In this document: one piece after another, positions 26,421 to 35,861 of the stretch | Layout of the letters: the number at the start of each line of letters is the position of its first letter | Numbering within the stretch: the first letter of the stretch is position 1 | Assembly (NCBI RefSeq): GCF_023715465.1 | Contig: NZ_JAMBOE010000017.1 | Span: 62,001 to 126,000, forward strand | DNA length: 64,000 nt | Direction: 5' to 3' | From: Paenibacillus macerans | GTDB lineage: Bacteria; Bacillota; Bacilli; Paenibacillales; Paenibacillaceae | Notes under the pieces: generated by a model | Told to the model about the DNA's origin: nothing | Database searches by the model: none | Seen by the model: the letters and a program-made list of their open reading frames with translations, nothing else | Made by a program: the position numbers and the translations under genes

Positions 26421-27538
26421 GCAGTCCGCTTTTGAGCGAAAAAAAACCGGTAGTCGCCGTGCTGACGGTCGATGACGAATTCAAACTATTCCGGGGCAAC
26501 CGCGCCAATTTCCGGGATATCGTAAAAACGGGCCTGGAGCTCGATTTCCCGGTTTACGTTGTCACCGCCCGGGACCTCAAGCTTGGCGCCAAAAAAGTGC
26601 AGGGGTACGTGTTCCATCCGGAGGATAAAACGTGGAAAAAGCACTGGGTTCCCCTGCCCGACGTCATCTACAACCGGGTCCCGCTGCGCGAGGATGAACG
26701 GAAAGCGGAGGTGCGGCGGAAAATCGACGAGTGTCTCCGGCATGAGTCAATCCACTTGTACAATCCTTTTTTCTTCAATAAGTGGCGCCTGTTCGATTGG
26801 CTGAAAAAGGGCCGGACGACCCGGACGCTCGTGCCGGATACGAAAAAAATGGTCGGCCCCAATACGCTGGATGCGATGCTGCAAAAATACGGCAGCCTTT
26901 ATTTAAAACCGGTGAGCGGCAAGGCCGGGAAGGGGATTATGCTGGTAAAGCTTTACGAAAATGAGGAGAAGCGGTATCGGCTGACGCTTCAGGGCAAAAG
27001 AAGCAGGAACGTTGTGTTCAAAACGGCCGATCTGCCGACCCTTTGGAAGCGGGTCAAGTTCGAAGCGGGCAAGAAGCCGTACATTATGCAGGAAAGCATC
27101 TCCCTCGCCTCATACCGCGGCCGCCACTTCGATATGCGCGTGCTTGTGCAGAAGACGGGCAAGGGCGCCTGGACCGTCACCGGTGTCGGCGCCCGCCTCG
27201 CCGGGCCGAAGCGAATTACGACCCATGTGCCGCAAGGGGGGAGCATTGAGGATCCGGAGAAGCTGCTGACCCCGACGTTCGGCGCGGACATGACGGATTT
27301 CCTGATCAGCCGCGTAAAATCGCACGCCCTGCTCATCGCCAAGCAAATCGAAAAGGAGTGCGGTCATACACTGGGGGAAATGTCCATGGATTTAGGGATA
27401 GATACGGAAGGACAAATCTGGTTTTTTGAAGCCAATGCCAAGCCGATGAAATTCGATGAGCCGCATATTCGCAAAAAATCGCTGGAACGCATATTTCAAT
27501 ACAGCCAATATTTATCCCGGCAGCCGAAGCACAAGTAG
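26417..27538 (+). CDS. YheC/D-family ATP-grasp protein 4 (short form)
   Basis: 373 residues. MSSPLLSEKKPVVAVLTVDDEF starts directly in the YheC/D fold; LYLKPVSGKAGKGIMLVKL, FDMRVLVQKTGKGAWTVTG and MSMDLGIDTEGQIWFFEANAKPMKF are the ATP, central and metal motifs. The ATG at 26417 overlaps the previous stop by four bases and follows GGAGGAGGG, so it is preferred to the ATG at 26378. With gene 3 it repeats the long-short order of genes 1 and 2. Confidence 0.88.
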   Translation: MSSPLLSEKKPVVAVLTVDDEFKLFRGNRANFRDIVKTGLELDFPVYVVTARDLKLGAKKVQGYVFHPEDKTWKKHWVPLPDVIYNRVPLREDERKAEVRRKIDECLRHESIHLYNPFFFNKWRLFDWLKKGRTTRTLVPDTKKMVGPNTLDAMLQKYGSLYLKPVSGKAGKGIMLVKLYENEEKRYRLTLQGKRSRNVVFKTADLPTLWKRVKFEAGKKPYIMQESISLASYRGRHFDMRVLVQKTGKGAWTVTGVGARLAGPKRITTHVPQGGSIEDPEKLLTPTFGADMTDFLISRVKSHALLIAKQIEKECGHTLGEMSMDLGIDTEGQIWFFEANAKPMKFDEPHIRKKSLERIFQYSQYLSRQPKHK

Positions 27539-27555
27539 CGAGGGGATGAAGAGCG

Positions 27556-28086
27556 ATGGAAATTCGAAAACTAAACCTCGACGACGGGGCGGGTTGGAAC
27601 CAACAGCACGGGGATGTGCTGGCCTTTGTGCGCAGGTATGGGGCGGGACGTATCCCGCCCGCCGCCTTCCGGGCGCTGATGAAGCTGTCGCCGGGAGAGC
27701 TCGGCTTCCCGGGGAGCTCGCTGCTTGTAGCCCGGATTCAAGCTGACGACGGTTCCCGCATTGCCGGCGTCTCCTGCGTCACGGATTACGGCCGCGGACT
27801 TTGCCTCGTCGTGGTCCATCCGCTGTATCGGGGACGGGGACTCGGCTCCAGGCTGCTTGCTGAGCAGCTTTCCATTTTGCGGCAATTGTCGTGCCTGGTG
27901 GCCTGCGACCAGATCTCCAGCCTGCAGATGTGTTTCCGCGCAGGCTTTTATGCCCGCCGGCTGGTCAAGATTCACGGCGGAAAACCGCAGCTGCTCCTCG
28001 AGAACAGCCTTTCGCGCACAGCAAGCGGGGGCGCCGCCGCCCATTTCAACGAAGAAGGTGATTCTCTTTGTCTCAACCCGTTTTAG
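27556..28086 (+). CDS. GNAT acetyltransferase inside ATP-grasp array
   Basis: 176 residues with the GNAT acetyl-CoA loop: CLVVVHPLYRGRGLGSRLLAEQ (RGRGLG, about residues 97-102), followed by CDQISSLQMCFRAGFYARR. N-acetyltransferase acting on an unknown amine. ATG after GGGGATGAAGAGCG; 17 nt after ATP-grasp gene 4, and its 3' end overlaps ATP-grasp gene 5 by 19 nt, so it belongs to the array. Its presence suggests the array makes or modifies an amino compound. Confidence 0.85.
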   Translation: MEIRKLNLDDGAGWNQQHGDVLAFVRRYGAGRIPPAAFRALMKLSPGELGFPGSSLLVARIQADDGSRIAGVSCVTDYGRGLCLVVVHPLYRGRGLGSRLLAEQLSILRQLSCLVACDQISSLQMCFRAGFYARRLVKIHGGKPQLLLENSLSRTASGGAAAHFNEEGDSLCLNPF

Positions 28087-29171
28087 GGATCTTGACCTTA
28101 TACTTAAATGACAAGAAACGGTTGGAGGAGCCGCATATTTACCAAAAAATGATCTCCGAGGGACAGCGGCTTGGGCTGGACGTTTTTGTCTTCACCCCTG
28201 CGGATGTCTATGAGAAAAAAAAGCTGATTTATGCGCTCGTTTACGATCCGAAACAAAAAAAATGGTCCCGTAAATGGCGGCGGTTTCCGAACCTGATTTT
28301 CGACCGCTGCCGGATCCAGCGCAGCAAAAGGTTCGAACAACTCAAGCGCTTCCGGGCGCGCTACGGCAGCCTGACCTTCCTCAACCGCCCGCTGCGCAAC
28401 AAATGGACCATCTACCAAACGTTGTCCCGCATCGAGAGGTTCAAGGAGCATCTCCCCGAAACCATGCTGTTTCAGCATAGCGGGGATGTGCTTGGGCTGC
28501 TGAAAAAATATCCGGCCGTTTACGTCAAGCCGATCAACGGTACCGGTGGCCGGGGAATCCTGCGGATCGAGCGGCTTGGAGCGGATCAGTTCTTAATTCA
28601 AGGGCGGAAACAAAACCGCAGCATCGTTTCTCCGCAGAAAATCCATAAATCCCGGCTGAGCCCCTACCTGCTCGGCTGGAAGGGCGGCGCCCAATTTCTC
28701 GCCCAGCAGGGGATTCAAATCAAGCTGCCGAACGGCCGGGTTCACGATTACCGGATGCTGGTGCAGAAAAACGGGCAGGGCCGCTGGGAAGCGACCGGTT
28801 GCGCCGGGCGCGTCGGCCCGCCCCGCAGCGTAACCTCCAATCTGCACGGCGGCGGGCATGCGGTGGCGATGAACACGCTCCTTAAGCAGTGGATTCCCGG
28901 GGAGGAACGGCGCGCCGAAGTCCGCAAAACCGCTGAGCGGCTAAGCCTGGACATCGCGGAATATCTGGAAAAAACCTTCGGTTCCCTGTGCGAGTTGGCT
29001 CTTGATTTAGCCATCAACAAGCAAGGGCATATCTACGTCCTCGAGGTGAACCCCAAGCCGGCGCGAGAGGTCTTCATGAAATCCGGCGACCCCGACGCCT
29101 ACCGGAAAGCGATCGTACGGCCGCTCGAATACGCCATGTGGGTGCACAAACAAAAATCCGCCCCTTCCTGA
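28068..29171 (+). CDS. YheC/D-family ATP-grasp protein 5 (short form)
   Basis: 367 residues. VYVKPINGTGGRGILRIERL, DYRMLVQKNGQGRWEATG and LALDLAINKQGHIYVLEVNPKPA mark the ATP-grasp. It resembles gene 2 (shared RVGPxxSVTSNLHGGG motif), so those two are probably the closest paralogues. TTG start, 7 nt after AAGGTGA inside the GNAT gene. Last gene of the array; a terminator follows. Confidence 0.87.
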   Translation: MSQPVLGILTLYLNDKKRLEEPHIYQKMISEGQRLGLDVFVFTPADVYEKKKLIYALVYDPKQKKWSRKWRRFPNLIFDRCRIQRSKRFEQLKRFRARYGSLTFLNRPLRNKWTIYQTLSRIERFKEHLPETMLFQHSGDVLGLLKKYPAVYVKPINGTGGRGILRIERLGADQFLIQGRKQNRSIVSPQKIHKSRLSPYLLGWKGGAQFLAQQGIQIKLPNGRVHDYRMLVQKNGQGRWEATGCAGRVGPPRSVTSNLHGGGHAVAMNTLLKQWIPGEERRAEVRKTAERLSLDIAEYLEKTFGSLCELALDLAINKQGHIYVLEVNPKPAREVFMKSGDPDAYRKAIVRPLEYAMWVHKQKSAPS

Positions 29172-29195
29172 CAGGAAGGAGCGGCTTCGCTTTAT
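29158..29195 (+). terminator. Terminator of the ATP-grasp array
   Basis: CCGCCCCTTCCT-GAC-AGGAAGGAGCGG stem then CTTCGCTTTATT, overlapping the last codons of ATP-grasp gene 5. Confidence 0.75.
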
Positions 29196-29224
29196 TGGGT
29201 CCGCTTATTTGGTCCGCAACAACT

Positions 29225-32020
29225 TTATGGTTGCTCGCCTTTAAGGTATACCGGAGCCGATTGGTTGCCGGCATAATCCTCCATAACGACATACACTTCT
29301 TTCGCCGCCGAGGTGAAACTGAGGCACGCCTTGGTCGTCCTGCCCCGAATGATCCGGTCCTTGTCCCCCACACTATAGGTGGCCGGGAATTTTTTCAGGA
29401 CCCCGTCCTCGTATACATACATGTACCGCCAGTCTCTGGTGTTTGGCATCGGCAAATTCAATTTATCGCCGTCCCATGACCAATTCTCGGCGTACGGCTC
29501 GGAAATTTTATCGATAAACCGGCCGCTGATCGAAACCGGCGTGGCGTCTTCCGAAGAAACCGTCACCAGATAATCGTCCCCGTTTATTGGCATGCCGCTA
29601 AACAACGCGGATGTGGCCCCCTTCGGAACCGTTATTTTGGCGGAGACGGGTTCCGGAGTGGTGATCCAGTGAAGGGACTGCACGCTGACCGTAATGTCGC
29701 CCGCCGGCTTCTGCGGATTGGTCCAGGTTACCCGGAAGTCGCCGTTTTCCTGCGAATTCGCTTCGATATCCGAGACCGAATGGGTCAGATTGAAGTTGAT
29801 TTTCGCGGCCTGTCCTTCCCTTCCATCCGCCCCTACGGCAGCGACTTTAATCGTGCCCGATTTCGCCGGCAAATTTTTGATGTAATAGATGCCGTCGTAT
29901 TTGCCGCCAACGTAAACATCGTTTACGTATACATTGTATTGTTTAACCTTGGAGTAATCCGGATCCATCTCCCATTTGACCGTCATCTCCCCGGTATTTG
30001 GGTAGGCTTCGGCAATCGTTAACCCCGCAGGCGCGGACGGCTTGGCCGCCGAACCGTCATCCATGCGGATTTGCCCGATATTGATCTGATAGTCGTCCAC
30101 CGGTTTTTTCCCCGGATCAAACACGAGGCCGAAAGCGGCAATGGATTTTCCGCTGTAGGCGCCGAGGTCAAGCTCCGCCGTGACCCAATCTTTCGTGCGT
30201 TTCCCGCTGTCCGGAACGGCAATTTTCACCACGTGCTCCGGATCGTCCGCCAGGATCAGGCCGGCATACATCGTCGAACCGTCATTGGCCGAGCTTTTGT
30301 TGTAGGTTAGCGAAAGCTTCGAGCTTTTATTTACGTCAATATCCGTCTTGTACAAGCGCAAGAAATTCTCCGCATTCAAATCGCCGTTCACAACCAGCGA
30401 GCTGCCGCCTTGGTAAGCGCCGATTTGCTTATAGTCGTACCGATCCGTATCCGCGATGTTATATTCCGGGCCATAGTCGAAATCGACGGTAAGCTTGTTG
30501 CCGGCCGTGTCCTGCCACCATTGCCAGGTCACCGGAACGTCCTGCAAGCTCATGTTGGACCATTCGTCCGCGCTTGACACCTTGCCGTCCACGTAATAGG
30601 ACAGTCCGTGTCCTGTGTTGAAATTCGTATAAAAGTCCGGGCTGCCGATGACGGAACGCTCGGCGATCACGGACGCTATGCCCGGCCAATACCGGTTGTC
30701 CGCGTAGACGTCACCGGCTGTGTTCGTCCCGGATACCTGCGTGTTTTGCGGATCGATGTTCGGCCCCGACCACCACAATTGTTCGCGGACCTTCGTCATC
30801 CATTGGTATTCGTTTTCCTGACGATGCCGGACCGGCCACGCTTGATTCATATCCTCGTCGAGCCCGGCATGAACGAAATCGGCGCCAAGCGTGGCGATGC
30901 TAAGCAGCGGCAGGCCGTTGTTCAGTTTATTTTTCAGCGCCGTTCCTTGAACGCTCTTAAACCGGTCGCGACCGGCCTCAAGCCCGGCGAAACCGACATC
31001 GTAAATATCGAAGTTCGTTCCCCGGGAATCGTTCAGCTTGTTCAAATAGCTGTTGGCTGCCGCAATTTGGCTCGCGCCCATGCCGTAATCAAAGAAGAAG
31101 GATTGGGCCACCTGCTTGCTGTCGCTTTTGTCGTACAGGAACGAAATATTGTTATCGTTGAACGTTCTGGCAAAGGTGTTCGCACCGGTGCGGGTATCCA
31201 GCGAATCATACCACTGAACGTAGAGCCCGCCTTTTTGCAGCGTTTTCATAAAGGCGAGATAGTCGGGAATGTCCTTGGTGTCGACATTGGGGCCGATTTC
31301 CTCCTGGTTGATAAAGTAGCCGTCATACCCGAAATAATTGGCCATTTCAATCAGCTTGTCGGCGACCGGAAAATGGCCGCGCTCATCCTTGACGATCATC
31401 TGCTTATACGTCTGCTGCCCGCGGTCGTTGTTGGAGAAAAATATCCCCGCCAATGACAGCACGCCGTTTTTATGGGCCGCGTCGGTATACGTCGGATTCG
31501 GAATGTTCAGCATGCCGAATTCAAACCATTTTTGCTGCCAGTCCTTTTGCGCCAGTTCGTCGTAATATTCCGGCGGGGTGTAGGCCGTCGCCGTTCCGTG
31601 CCAATAGGAGTAATAATCGATGTACTGCCAAAAATTAAAATGATATTGGGCAAATTTGTTCGTGTATGGCGCATTTTCGATAAAAGCGTTTCCATAATCG
31701 CCCGCCACGTTCATCATTTTAACGTCCGCGTTCAGCTTGGGATTGGCTTGGGTGGCCGGGAACGGGTCGATTCTTTTTTGCAGCGGCACATGGGATCTGA
31801 GCAGTTCGGCGTCGGGGTCCGTCTCCGGGCTCCAATTCATAATATGGCCGCTGGTATACCCGTGTACGCTGGGCTGGTTTTGCCCGTGCGCGCCCCCGCC
31901 CTCAAAAGGCCAGGTGTCCCCCGCCTGCGCCACAAGCGGAAAACCCGTGACAACCAAGGTGAACACCATGGCGATCGAAGTGATTTTGGCGATCGTTTTT
32001 CTTCCGGTCTGCACAATCAT
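29225..32020 (-). CDS. Secreted endo-beta-N-acetylglucosaminidase, GH85
   Basis: 931 residues. Signal peptide (IAKITSIAMVFTLVVTGFPLVAQA, cleavage near 33). GH85 catalytic domain with HGYTSGHIMNWSPET near its start and the active-site segment YDGYFINQEE (about 232-241; Asn238 and Glu240 are the expected catalytic pair). GH85 enzymes cut the chitobiose core of N-glycans. C-terminal part (about 590-931) is beta-sandwich: a carbohydrate-binding-like module and two FnIII-like repeats. Start at 32020 chosen for GGAGGGG 5 nt upstream; the frame extends to 32074 without a site. Confidence 0.92.
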   Translation of the reverse strand: MIVQTGRKTIAKITSIAMVFTLVVTGFPLVAQAGDTWPFEGGGAHGQNQPSVHGYTSGHIMNWSPETDPDAELLRSHVPLQKRIDPFPATQANPKLNADVKMMNVAGDYGNAFIENAPYTNKFAQYHFNFWQYIDYYSYWHGTATAYTPPEYYDELAQKDWQQKWFEFGMLNIPNPTYTDAAHKNGVLSLAGIFFSNNDRGQQTYKQMIVKDERGHFPVADKLIEMANYFGYDGYFINQEEIGPNVDTKDIPDYLAFMKTLQKGGLYVQWYDSLDTRTGANTFARTFNDNNISFLYDKSDSKQVAQSFFFDYGMGASQIAAANSYLNKLNDSRGTNFDIYDVGFAGLEAGRDRFKSVQGTALKNKLNNGLPLLSIATLGADFVHAGLDEDMNQAWPVRHRQENEYQWMTKVREQLWWSGPNIDPQNTQVSGTNTAGDVYADNRYWPGIASVIAERSVIGSPDFYTNFNTGHGLSYYVDGKVSSADEWSNMSLQDVPVTWQWWQDTAGNKLTVDFDYGPEYNIADTDRYDYKQIGAYQGGSSLVVNGDLNAENFLRLYKTDIDVNKSSKLSLTYNKSSANDGSTMYAGLILADDPEHVVKIAVPDSGKRTKDWVTAELDLGAYSGKSIAAFGLVFDPGKKPVDDYQINIGQIRMDDGSAAKPSAPAGLTIAEAYPNTGEMTVKWEMDPDYSKVKQYNVYVNDVYVGGKYDGIYYIKNLPAKSGTIKVAAVGADGREGQAAKINFNLTHSVSDIEANSQENGDFRVTWTNPQKPAGDITVSVQSLHWITTPEPVSAKITVPKGATSALFSGMPINGDDYLVTVSSEDATPVSISGRFIDKISEPYAENWSWDGDKLNLPMPNTRDWRYMYVYEDGVLKKFPATYSVGDKDRIIRGRTTKACLSFTSAAKEVYVVMEDYAGNQSAPVYLKGEQP

Positions 32021-32147
32021 TATTTCCCCTCCGTTTTCTATAACATGATGTTTGCCCCAATCCGGATTGGTCATTTACGTTTATCACTCTATCCGATGAA
32101 AACCCTTCCAACAATGGGATAAATTAAAGATTCCATGGTCGATTTAA

Positions 32148-32185
32148 AGAAAAAGCAGACCTCTCCCGTGGGGGAAAGATCTGCT
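32148..32185 (-). terminator. Terminator of HAD phosphatase gene
   Basis: AGCAGATCTTTCCCCC / GGGAGAGGTCTGCT stem followed by TTTTTCTTT on the minus strand, just past the stop at 32195. Confidence 0.85.
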
Positions 32186-32194
32186 TTGCCTTCA

Positions 32195-32893
32195 TTATTT
32201 GTTATTTGCCGCTTCGTCATATAATTCGAGCAGCTCCTCGAAAGCGCCGATCAACACGTCGGCCCCCGCCAATTCCCGGTCATTCCCGAAACCCGCGTAA
32301 GCGCAGCCGATGACGGTCTGCCCGTTTTTGCTGCCTGCTTCCACATCGGAGGAGCGATCGCCAACCATCCAGGCGGTGCGGATGCCGTGGTTGTCCAGCA
32401 GCAGCTTGACCAAATCCACTTTGGACGCCGTCCGGTATTCGCCGGCGCTGTATAATCCTTCAAACAACGGAAGGATGCCGTGCGTGTCGGCCACGCCCTT
32501 TACGTAATGCTCCAGCCCGTTGCTGGCCACAAACAGTCTGACGCCCCGCTCTTTCAGCTGCGTTAAAGTTTCGCGCACCTGCGGGTACAGCTCGGAGGGG
32601 AGCTCCTTCAGTCCGGCCAGTTCTAGCTCAAGCAACAGCTCGTCGGCCCGTTGGCGCACCTTTTCGCTTTGATCCGGCAGCACCCTTTTCCAGATTTCCG
32701 GCAGCAGCATGCCCAGACAGCTTAAAATCAGCTCCTCCGGGGGCGTTTCGCCTTCATACAGCCGCTCCTCGCGCAGCCGGTCAAACACTTGGTGAAACAC
32801 GGGAACAAGCAGCGTTTCCGTCTTGAACAACGTTCCGTCCATGTCAAAAATCATCGCATCGGGTTTCGTCAGCTTAGGTTTTGCATTCTCCAT
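32195..32893 (-). CDS. HAD-family phosphatase
   Basis: 232 residues. HAD motif I DMDGTLF (nucleophile Asp near residue 17), motif II FVASNG, and motif IV WMVGDRSSDVEAG; alpha-helical cap of the phosphoglycolate-phosphatase type (class C1). Substrate not predictable. The open frame runs to 33121, overlapping the stalk-domain gene, but the ATG at 32893 with GGGAAGGA upstream gives the expected family start. Confidence 0.88.
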   Translation of the reverse strand: MENAKPKLTKPDAMIFDMDGTLFKTETLLVPVFHQVFDRLREERLYEGETPPEELILSCLGMLLPEIWKRVLPDQSEKVRQRADELLLELELAGLKELPSELYPQVRETLTQLKERGVRLFVASNGLEHYVKGVADTHGILPLFEGLYSAGEYRTASKVDLVKLLLDNHGIRTAWMVGDRSSDVEAGSKNGQTVIGCAYAGFGNDRELAGADVLIGAFEELLELYDEAANNK

Positions 32894-32985
32894 CCCCACA
32901 ATCCTTCCCTCTATTGTATAGCCCCATAATAAGTCAAAACCGTGCCCGTTGTAAACCTTGCCTGAACTGCGTTGTTTTGTTGATA

Positions 32986-33022
32986 CAAAAAAACGCCGCT
33001 CTTTCCTGACGGAAGGAGCGGC
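32986..33022 (-). terminator. Terminator of stalk-domain gene
   Basis: GCCGCTCCTTCC-GTCA-GGAAAGAGCGGC stem followed by GTTTTTTTG on the minus strand. Confidence 0.85.
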
Positions 33023-33041
33023 CCAAACTAAGGCGCACGAT

Positions 33042-34097
33042 TTATCTTGTTTGTCTGTCCAATCTTGACTTCGTATTATCATCGTAAACATAACCCTCGA
33101 TATCATAATCGGGATATTCACGGTCCAGATCAGTCAGCATATTGGACAGAAGCTTCGTCTGATAAGAGGAAGAGAGGTCGTCCCAGTCCCTCTTAACGAT
33201 GTAAACTTCCACCGTAACTTCTTCACGATCCTTATCAACCTCCAACTGGATCGATAACGGAATACCGCGATAGGTCGAGTAATCTCTCTTCAATTGACTA
33301 AGCATTGTAGATTGGCTTGGTACGTTGCTGCTGCTACTTCCTATAGAAAGCGTTCCGGAGCGGCTGACGGAGAATGTCGTCAGTTTGGAAGAATTTTTGT
33401 TTTTCACGGTTCCGTCGATCTTCGCATCTTTGAATTCACGTCTAATATCGTCAGCGATGTCTTGCAGGAATGTTTTCTGTCTTGAAGAAGACAGATTATT
33501 CCATGTTTTCTCATCCACCTTGATCGTTACGCTTATGTCATCCTTATCCCCCGACAAAGAAAACGAGGCATCCAAATCGTAATCATTCTCGTGATCATCA
33601 TCGAGGTCGTCTTCCAAACTGCTCAGGCTGCCGCTTTTGTTATCCTTTTTCAGCGAATTGATTTCGGATTGCAAGGAAGTGATCGTGGAGTCCTTCGACG
33701 CAATCGTCGAATTCGCCGTGGTTAATTCCGTTTTTGCACTGTTTAACTGATTGTTTAAGTCCGTAATTTGATTGCGAAGCATCTCGATGACCTGTGCATC
33801 CGAAGAAGACGTATCCGAAATGTTAACGATCTTATTCGTGCCATCCCAGACTAACGATTTGCCAAGCGCTTCCCCCGCCATCCGGATCGGCACGTAGGTG
33901 GTTCCGTTTACCATAAATGGTTCCTGGCCGGAGCTGGACGAAATCGTTTGACCGTTATATACAAGTTTAATATTGCTATAAACCGCCTTCAATGTTTTCG
34001 TTGCATTCGCCGCAAAAACGTCGTTGGTCAGCAGCGTCCCGGAAATCAATACGGATGACAAAGCTACGATGCCGATCATTTTCTTGTTTAACTTCAT
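33042..34097 (-). CDS. Secreted stalk-domain protein (Cu amine oxidase N-like)
   Basis: 351 residues. Signal peptide (MIGIVALSSVLISGTLLTNDVFA), then a copper-amine-oxidase N-terminal-like stalk domain (VYNGQTISSSSGQEPFMVNGTTYVPIRMAGEALGKSLVWDG, about 45-95), a coiled coil (about 105-155), an Asp/Glu-rich linker and two copies of a domain with the pattern VDEKTWNNLSSSRQKTFLQDIADDIRREF / VKRDWDDLSSSYQTKLLSNMLTDLDREY. Exported, probably wall-associated. An ATG at 34109 would add four residues; the one at 34097 has better SD spacing (13 versus 1 nt). Confidence 0.85.
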   Translation of the reverse strand: MKLNKKMIGIVALSSVLISGTLLTNDVFAANATKTLKAVYSNIKLVYNGQTISSSSGQEPFMVNGTTYVPIRMAGEALGKSLVWDGTNKIVNISDTSSSDAQVIEMLRNQITDLNNQLNSAKTELTTANSTIASKDSTITSLQSEINSLKKDNKSGSLSSLEDDLDDDHENDYDLDASFSLSGDKDDISVTIKVDEKTWNNLSSSRQKTFLQDIADDIRREFKDAKIDGTVKNKNSSKLTTFSVSRSGTLSIGSSSSNVPSQSTMLSQLKRDYSTYRGIPLSIQLEVDKDREEVTVEVYIVKRDWDDLSSSYQTKLLSNMLTDLDREYPDYDIEGYVYDDNTKSRLDRQTR

Positions 34098-34276
34098 TGT
34101 TTCTAACATTCTCCTTTTCCCTTTTATTGCCCTGCCGTTCTAATGATTGGAATTGGTGACAACCACTCTATTAAAATTAAATAGCAGGTAATTTAAGCTT
34201 ACCATATTTTTCACCCGCAGGCCAATTTCATTTTGGTAACAAACTGGTATTTCTAAAGAAAAAAATGGCGAACCTG

Positions 34277-34822
34277 CTATTTCAAACGGATTCCCTTCAC
34301 CGTGCCGCCATCAAAATCCTTCACAAGGAATTCATCTCCGGCAAGAATCCCGTAGGAATGAGGATAATTGTCCTTCGGCAAGGCAATCGAACCCGGATTC
34401 AGCACAAATACCCCGCCTTTGCGGTCGGCGACAGGGATATGGGTATGCCCCTGAATAAACACGTCGTTTTCTTCCAGCGGCGGCAGCTGATCGATATTAA
34501 AGCCGTGGCCGTGCGTTGCATAGATGCGGCGGCCCTCATGCAAAATCACGGCGTAGTCCGCCATCATCGGAAACTCCAGCAGCATCTGGTCGACTTCCGC
34601 GTCGCAATTGCCGCGAACGGCGGCAATTTTGTGCTTGTGCCGGTTCAGCGTCTCTGCGACCCGTTTCGGATCGTAGCCGTCCGGAAGCGGATTACGCGGC
34701 CCATGGTAGAGGAAATCCCCCAGCATGACGAGCTGGTCGGGCCGCTCCTCCTCCATCTTCTCCAGCGTCCGGTCCAGCCAATGGCTGGACCCGTGGATGT
34801 CCGAAATAAACATTAATTTCAT
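34277..34822 (-). CDS. yfcE: YfcE-type metallophosphoesterase
   Basis: 181 residues. Complete calcineurin-like metal motifs: DIHG (residue 8 on), GDFLYHGPRNP, RGNCD, THGHG and GHTH. YfcE enzymes hydrolyse phosphodiesters in vitro; the physiological substrate is unknown. It starts 3 nt after the pdxK stop and is probably co-transcribed with it. Confidence 0.93.
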   Translation of the reverse strand: MKLMFISDIHGSSHWLDRTLEKMEEERPDQLVMLGDFLYHGPRNPLPDGYDPKRVAETLNRHKHKIAAVRGNCDAEVDQMLLEFPMMADYAVILHEGRRIYATHGHGFNIDQLPPLEENDVFIQGHTHIPVADRKGGVFVLNPGSIALPKDNYPHSYGILAGDEFLVKDFDGGTVKGIRLK

Positions 34823-34825
34823 CGC

Positions 34826-35641
34826 TTACTCTCCGTTCAGCCGGTACCCCGCATGGTACACCGGTCCGACATATTCATTAAAGCGATATCCGGAAGCGAT
34901 GGCGGCGGTAACGAATTTTTTCGCCTTAGTCACCGCTTCCTTGACCGTTAAGCCGTTCGCCAAACCGCCGGTAATGGCCGCCGCAAACGTACAGCCGGCG
35001 CCGTGATTATAGGCCGGTTCGATTTTCGGCGACTCCAACACGACATACTCTGCGCCGTCATAGAACAGGTCGATCGCCATATCCCCGTCCAGCGCTTTGC
35101 CGCCTTTAATGACGACGTTTTTGGCACCGCGCCCATAAATCGCTTGAGCCGCCGCCTTCATCTCATCCAGCGTGGTCAGACGCCCAAGCCCCGACAATAC
35201 CCCGGCTTCGAACAAATTGGGCGTTGTCACCGTAGCCAGCGGCAGCAGCAGATCGCGGATCGCGTCCGCGCTTTCCGGATTCAACACTTCATCCTCGCCT
35301 TTGCAGACCATCACCGGGTCGATGACGACATTGGGCTGATCGTATTTGCGGATGTAGGACTCCACGACTTCGATAATCGGCACACTGCCCAGCATCCCGG
35401 TTTTCATCGCGTCGACGGGGCCGCCGGCATAGACGGTTTTGAGCTGCTCGGCGACCAAGGCGGCTTCCATCGGATAGACGTTATGGTGCCAGCCCTGATC
35501 CGGATCCATCGTGACGATCGTCGTCAAGGCGCTGAAGCCGTAAGTACCGTACTCTTCGAATGTTTTCAAATCGGCCTGAATCCCGGCCCCCCCGCTGGAA
35601 TCACTGCCGGCAATCGTTAAAGTTTTGAAGATCTTTGACAT
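34826..35641 (-). CDS. pdxK: Pyridoxine/HMP kinase (PdxK type)
   Basis: 271 residues, ribokinase superfamily. LTIAGSDSSGGAGIQADLKTFEEYGTYG is the ThiD/PdxK signature, and NHGAGCTFAAAITGGLANG carries the anion hole and catalytic Asp-like region (in this subfamily Cys precedes the loop). It matches B. subtilis PdxK, which phosphorylates pyridoxine and, weakly, HMP. No thiamine genes are adjacent, which favours the vitamin B6 salvage role. First gene of the pdxK-yfcE pair. Confidence 0.9.
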   Translation of the reverse strand: MSKIFKTLTIAGSDSSGGAGIQADLKTFEEYGTYGFSALTTIVTMDPDQGWHHNVYPMEAALVAEQLKTVYAGGPVDAMKTGMLGSVPIIEVVESYIRKYDQPNVVIDPVMVCKGEDEVLNPESADAIRDLLLPLATVTTPNLFEAGVLSGLGRLTTLDEMKAAAQAIYGRGAKNVVIKGGKALDGDMAIDLFYDGAEYVVLESPKIEPAYNHGAGCTFAAAITGGLANGLTVKEAVTKAKKFVTAAIASGYRFNEYVGPVYHAGYRLNGE

Positions 35642-35861
35642 GTTGAGTTGCTCCTTTACGATGAACTTCCTAGCTTCCGAATCTTGGCGGAAACTAATTA
35701 CATTTATTTTAGCACTATTTTTAAAAAGTTCAGACTACCGATTGCAAAAAAAAGCTTTTGTCTATTTGCGCCCCGGCAAAGTATTCCATGCCAAATGTTG
35801 AGGGTTGTCCTCCTTTGTGGGCCCACCATACAATGGGTAGCATGGGAGGAGGTGATCCGCA

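Noticed and set aside
22523-29171. RiPP or lanthipeptide biosynthesis cluster around the ATP-grasp genes
   Set aside because: No precursor peptide, protease or exporter nearby; the proteins are of the YheC/D spore family rather than peptide-macrocyclase ATP-grasps.
32894-33121. Upstream extension of the HAD gene
   Set aside because: Overlaps the stalk-domain gene and its terminator; the ATG at 32893 matches the family start.
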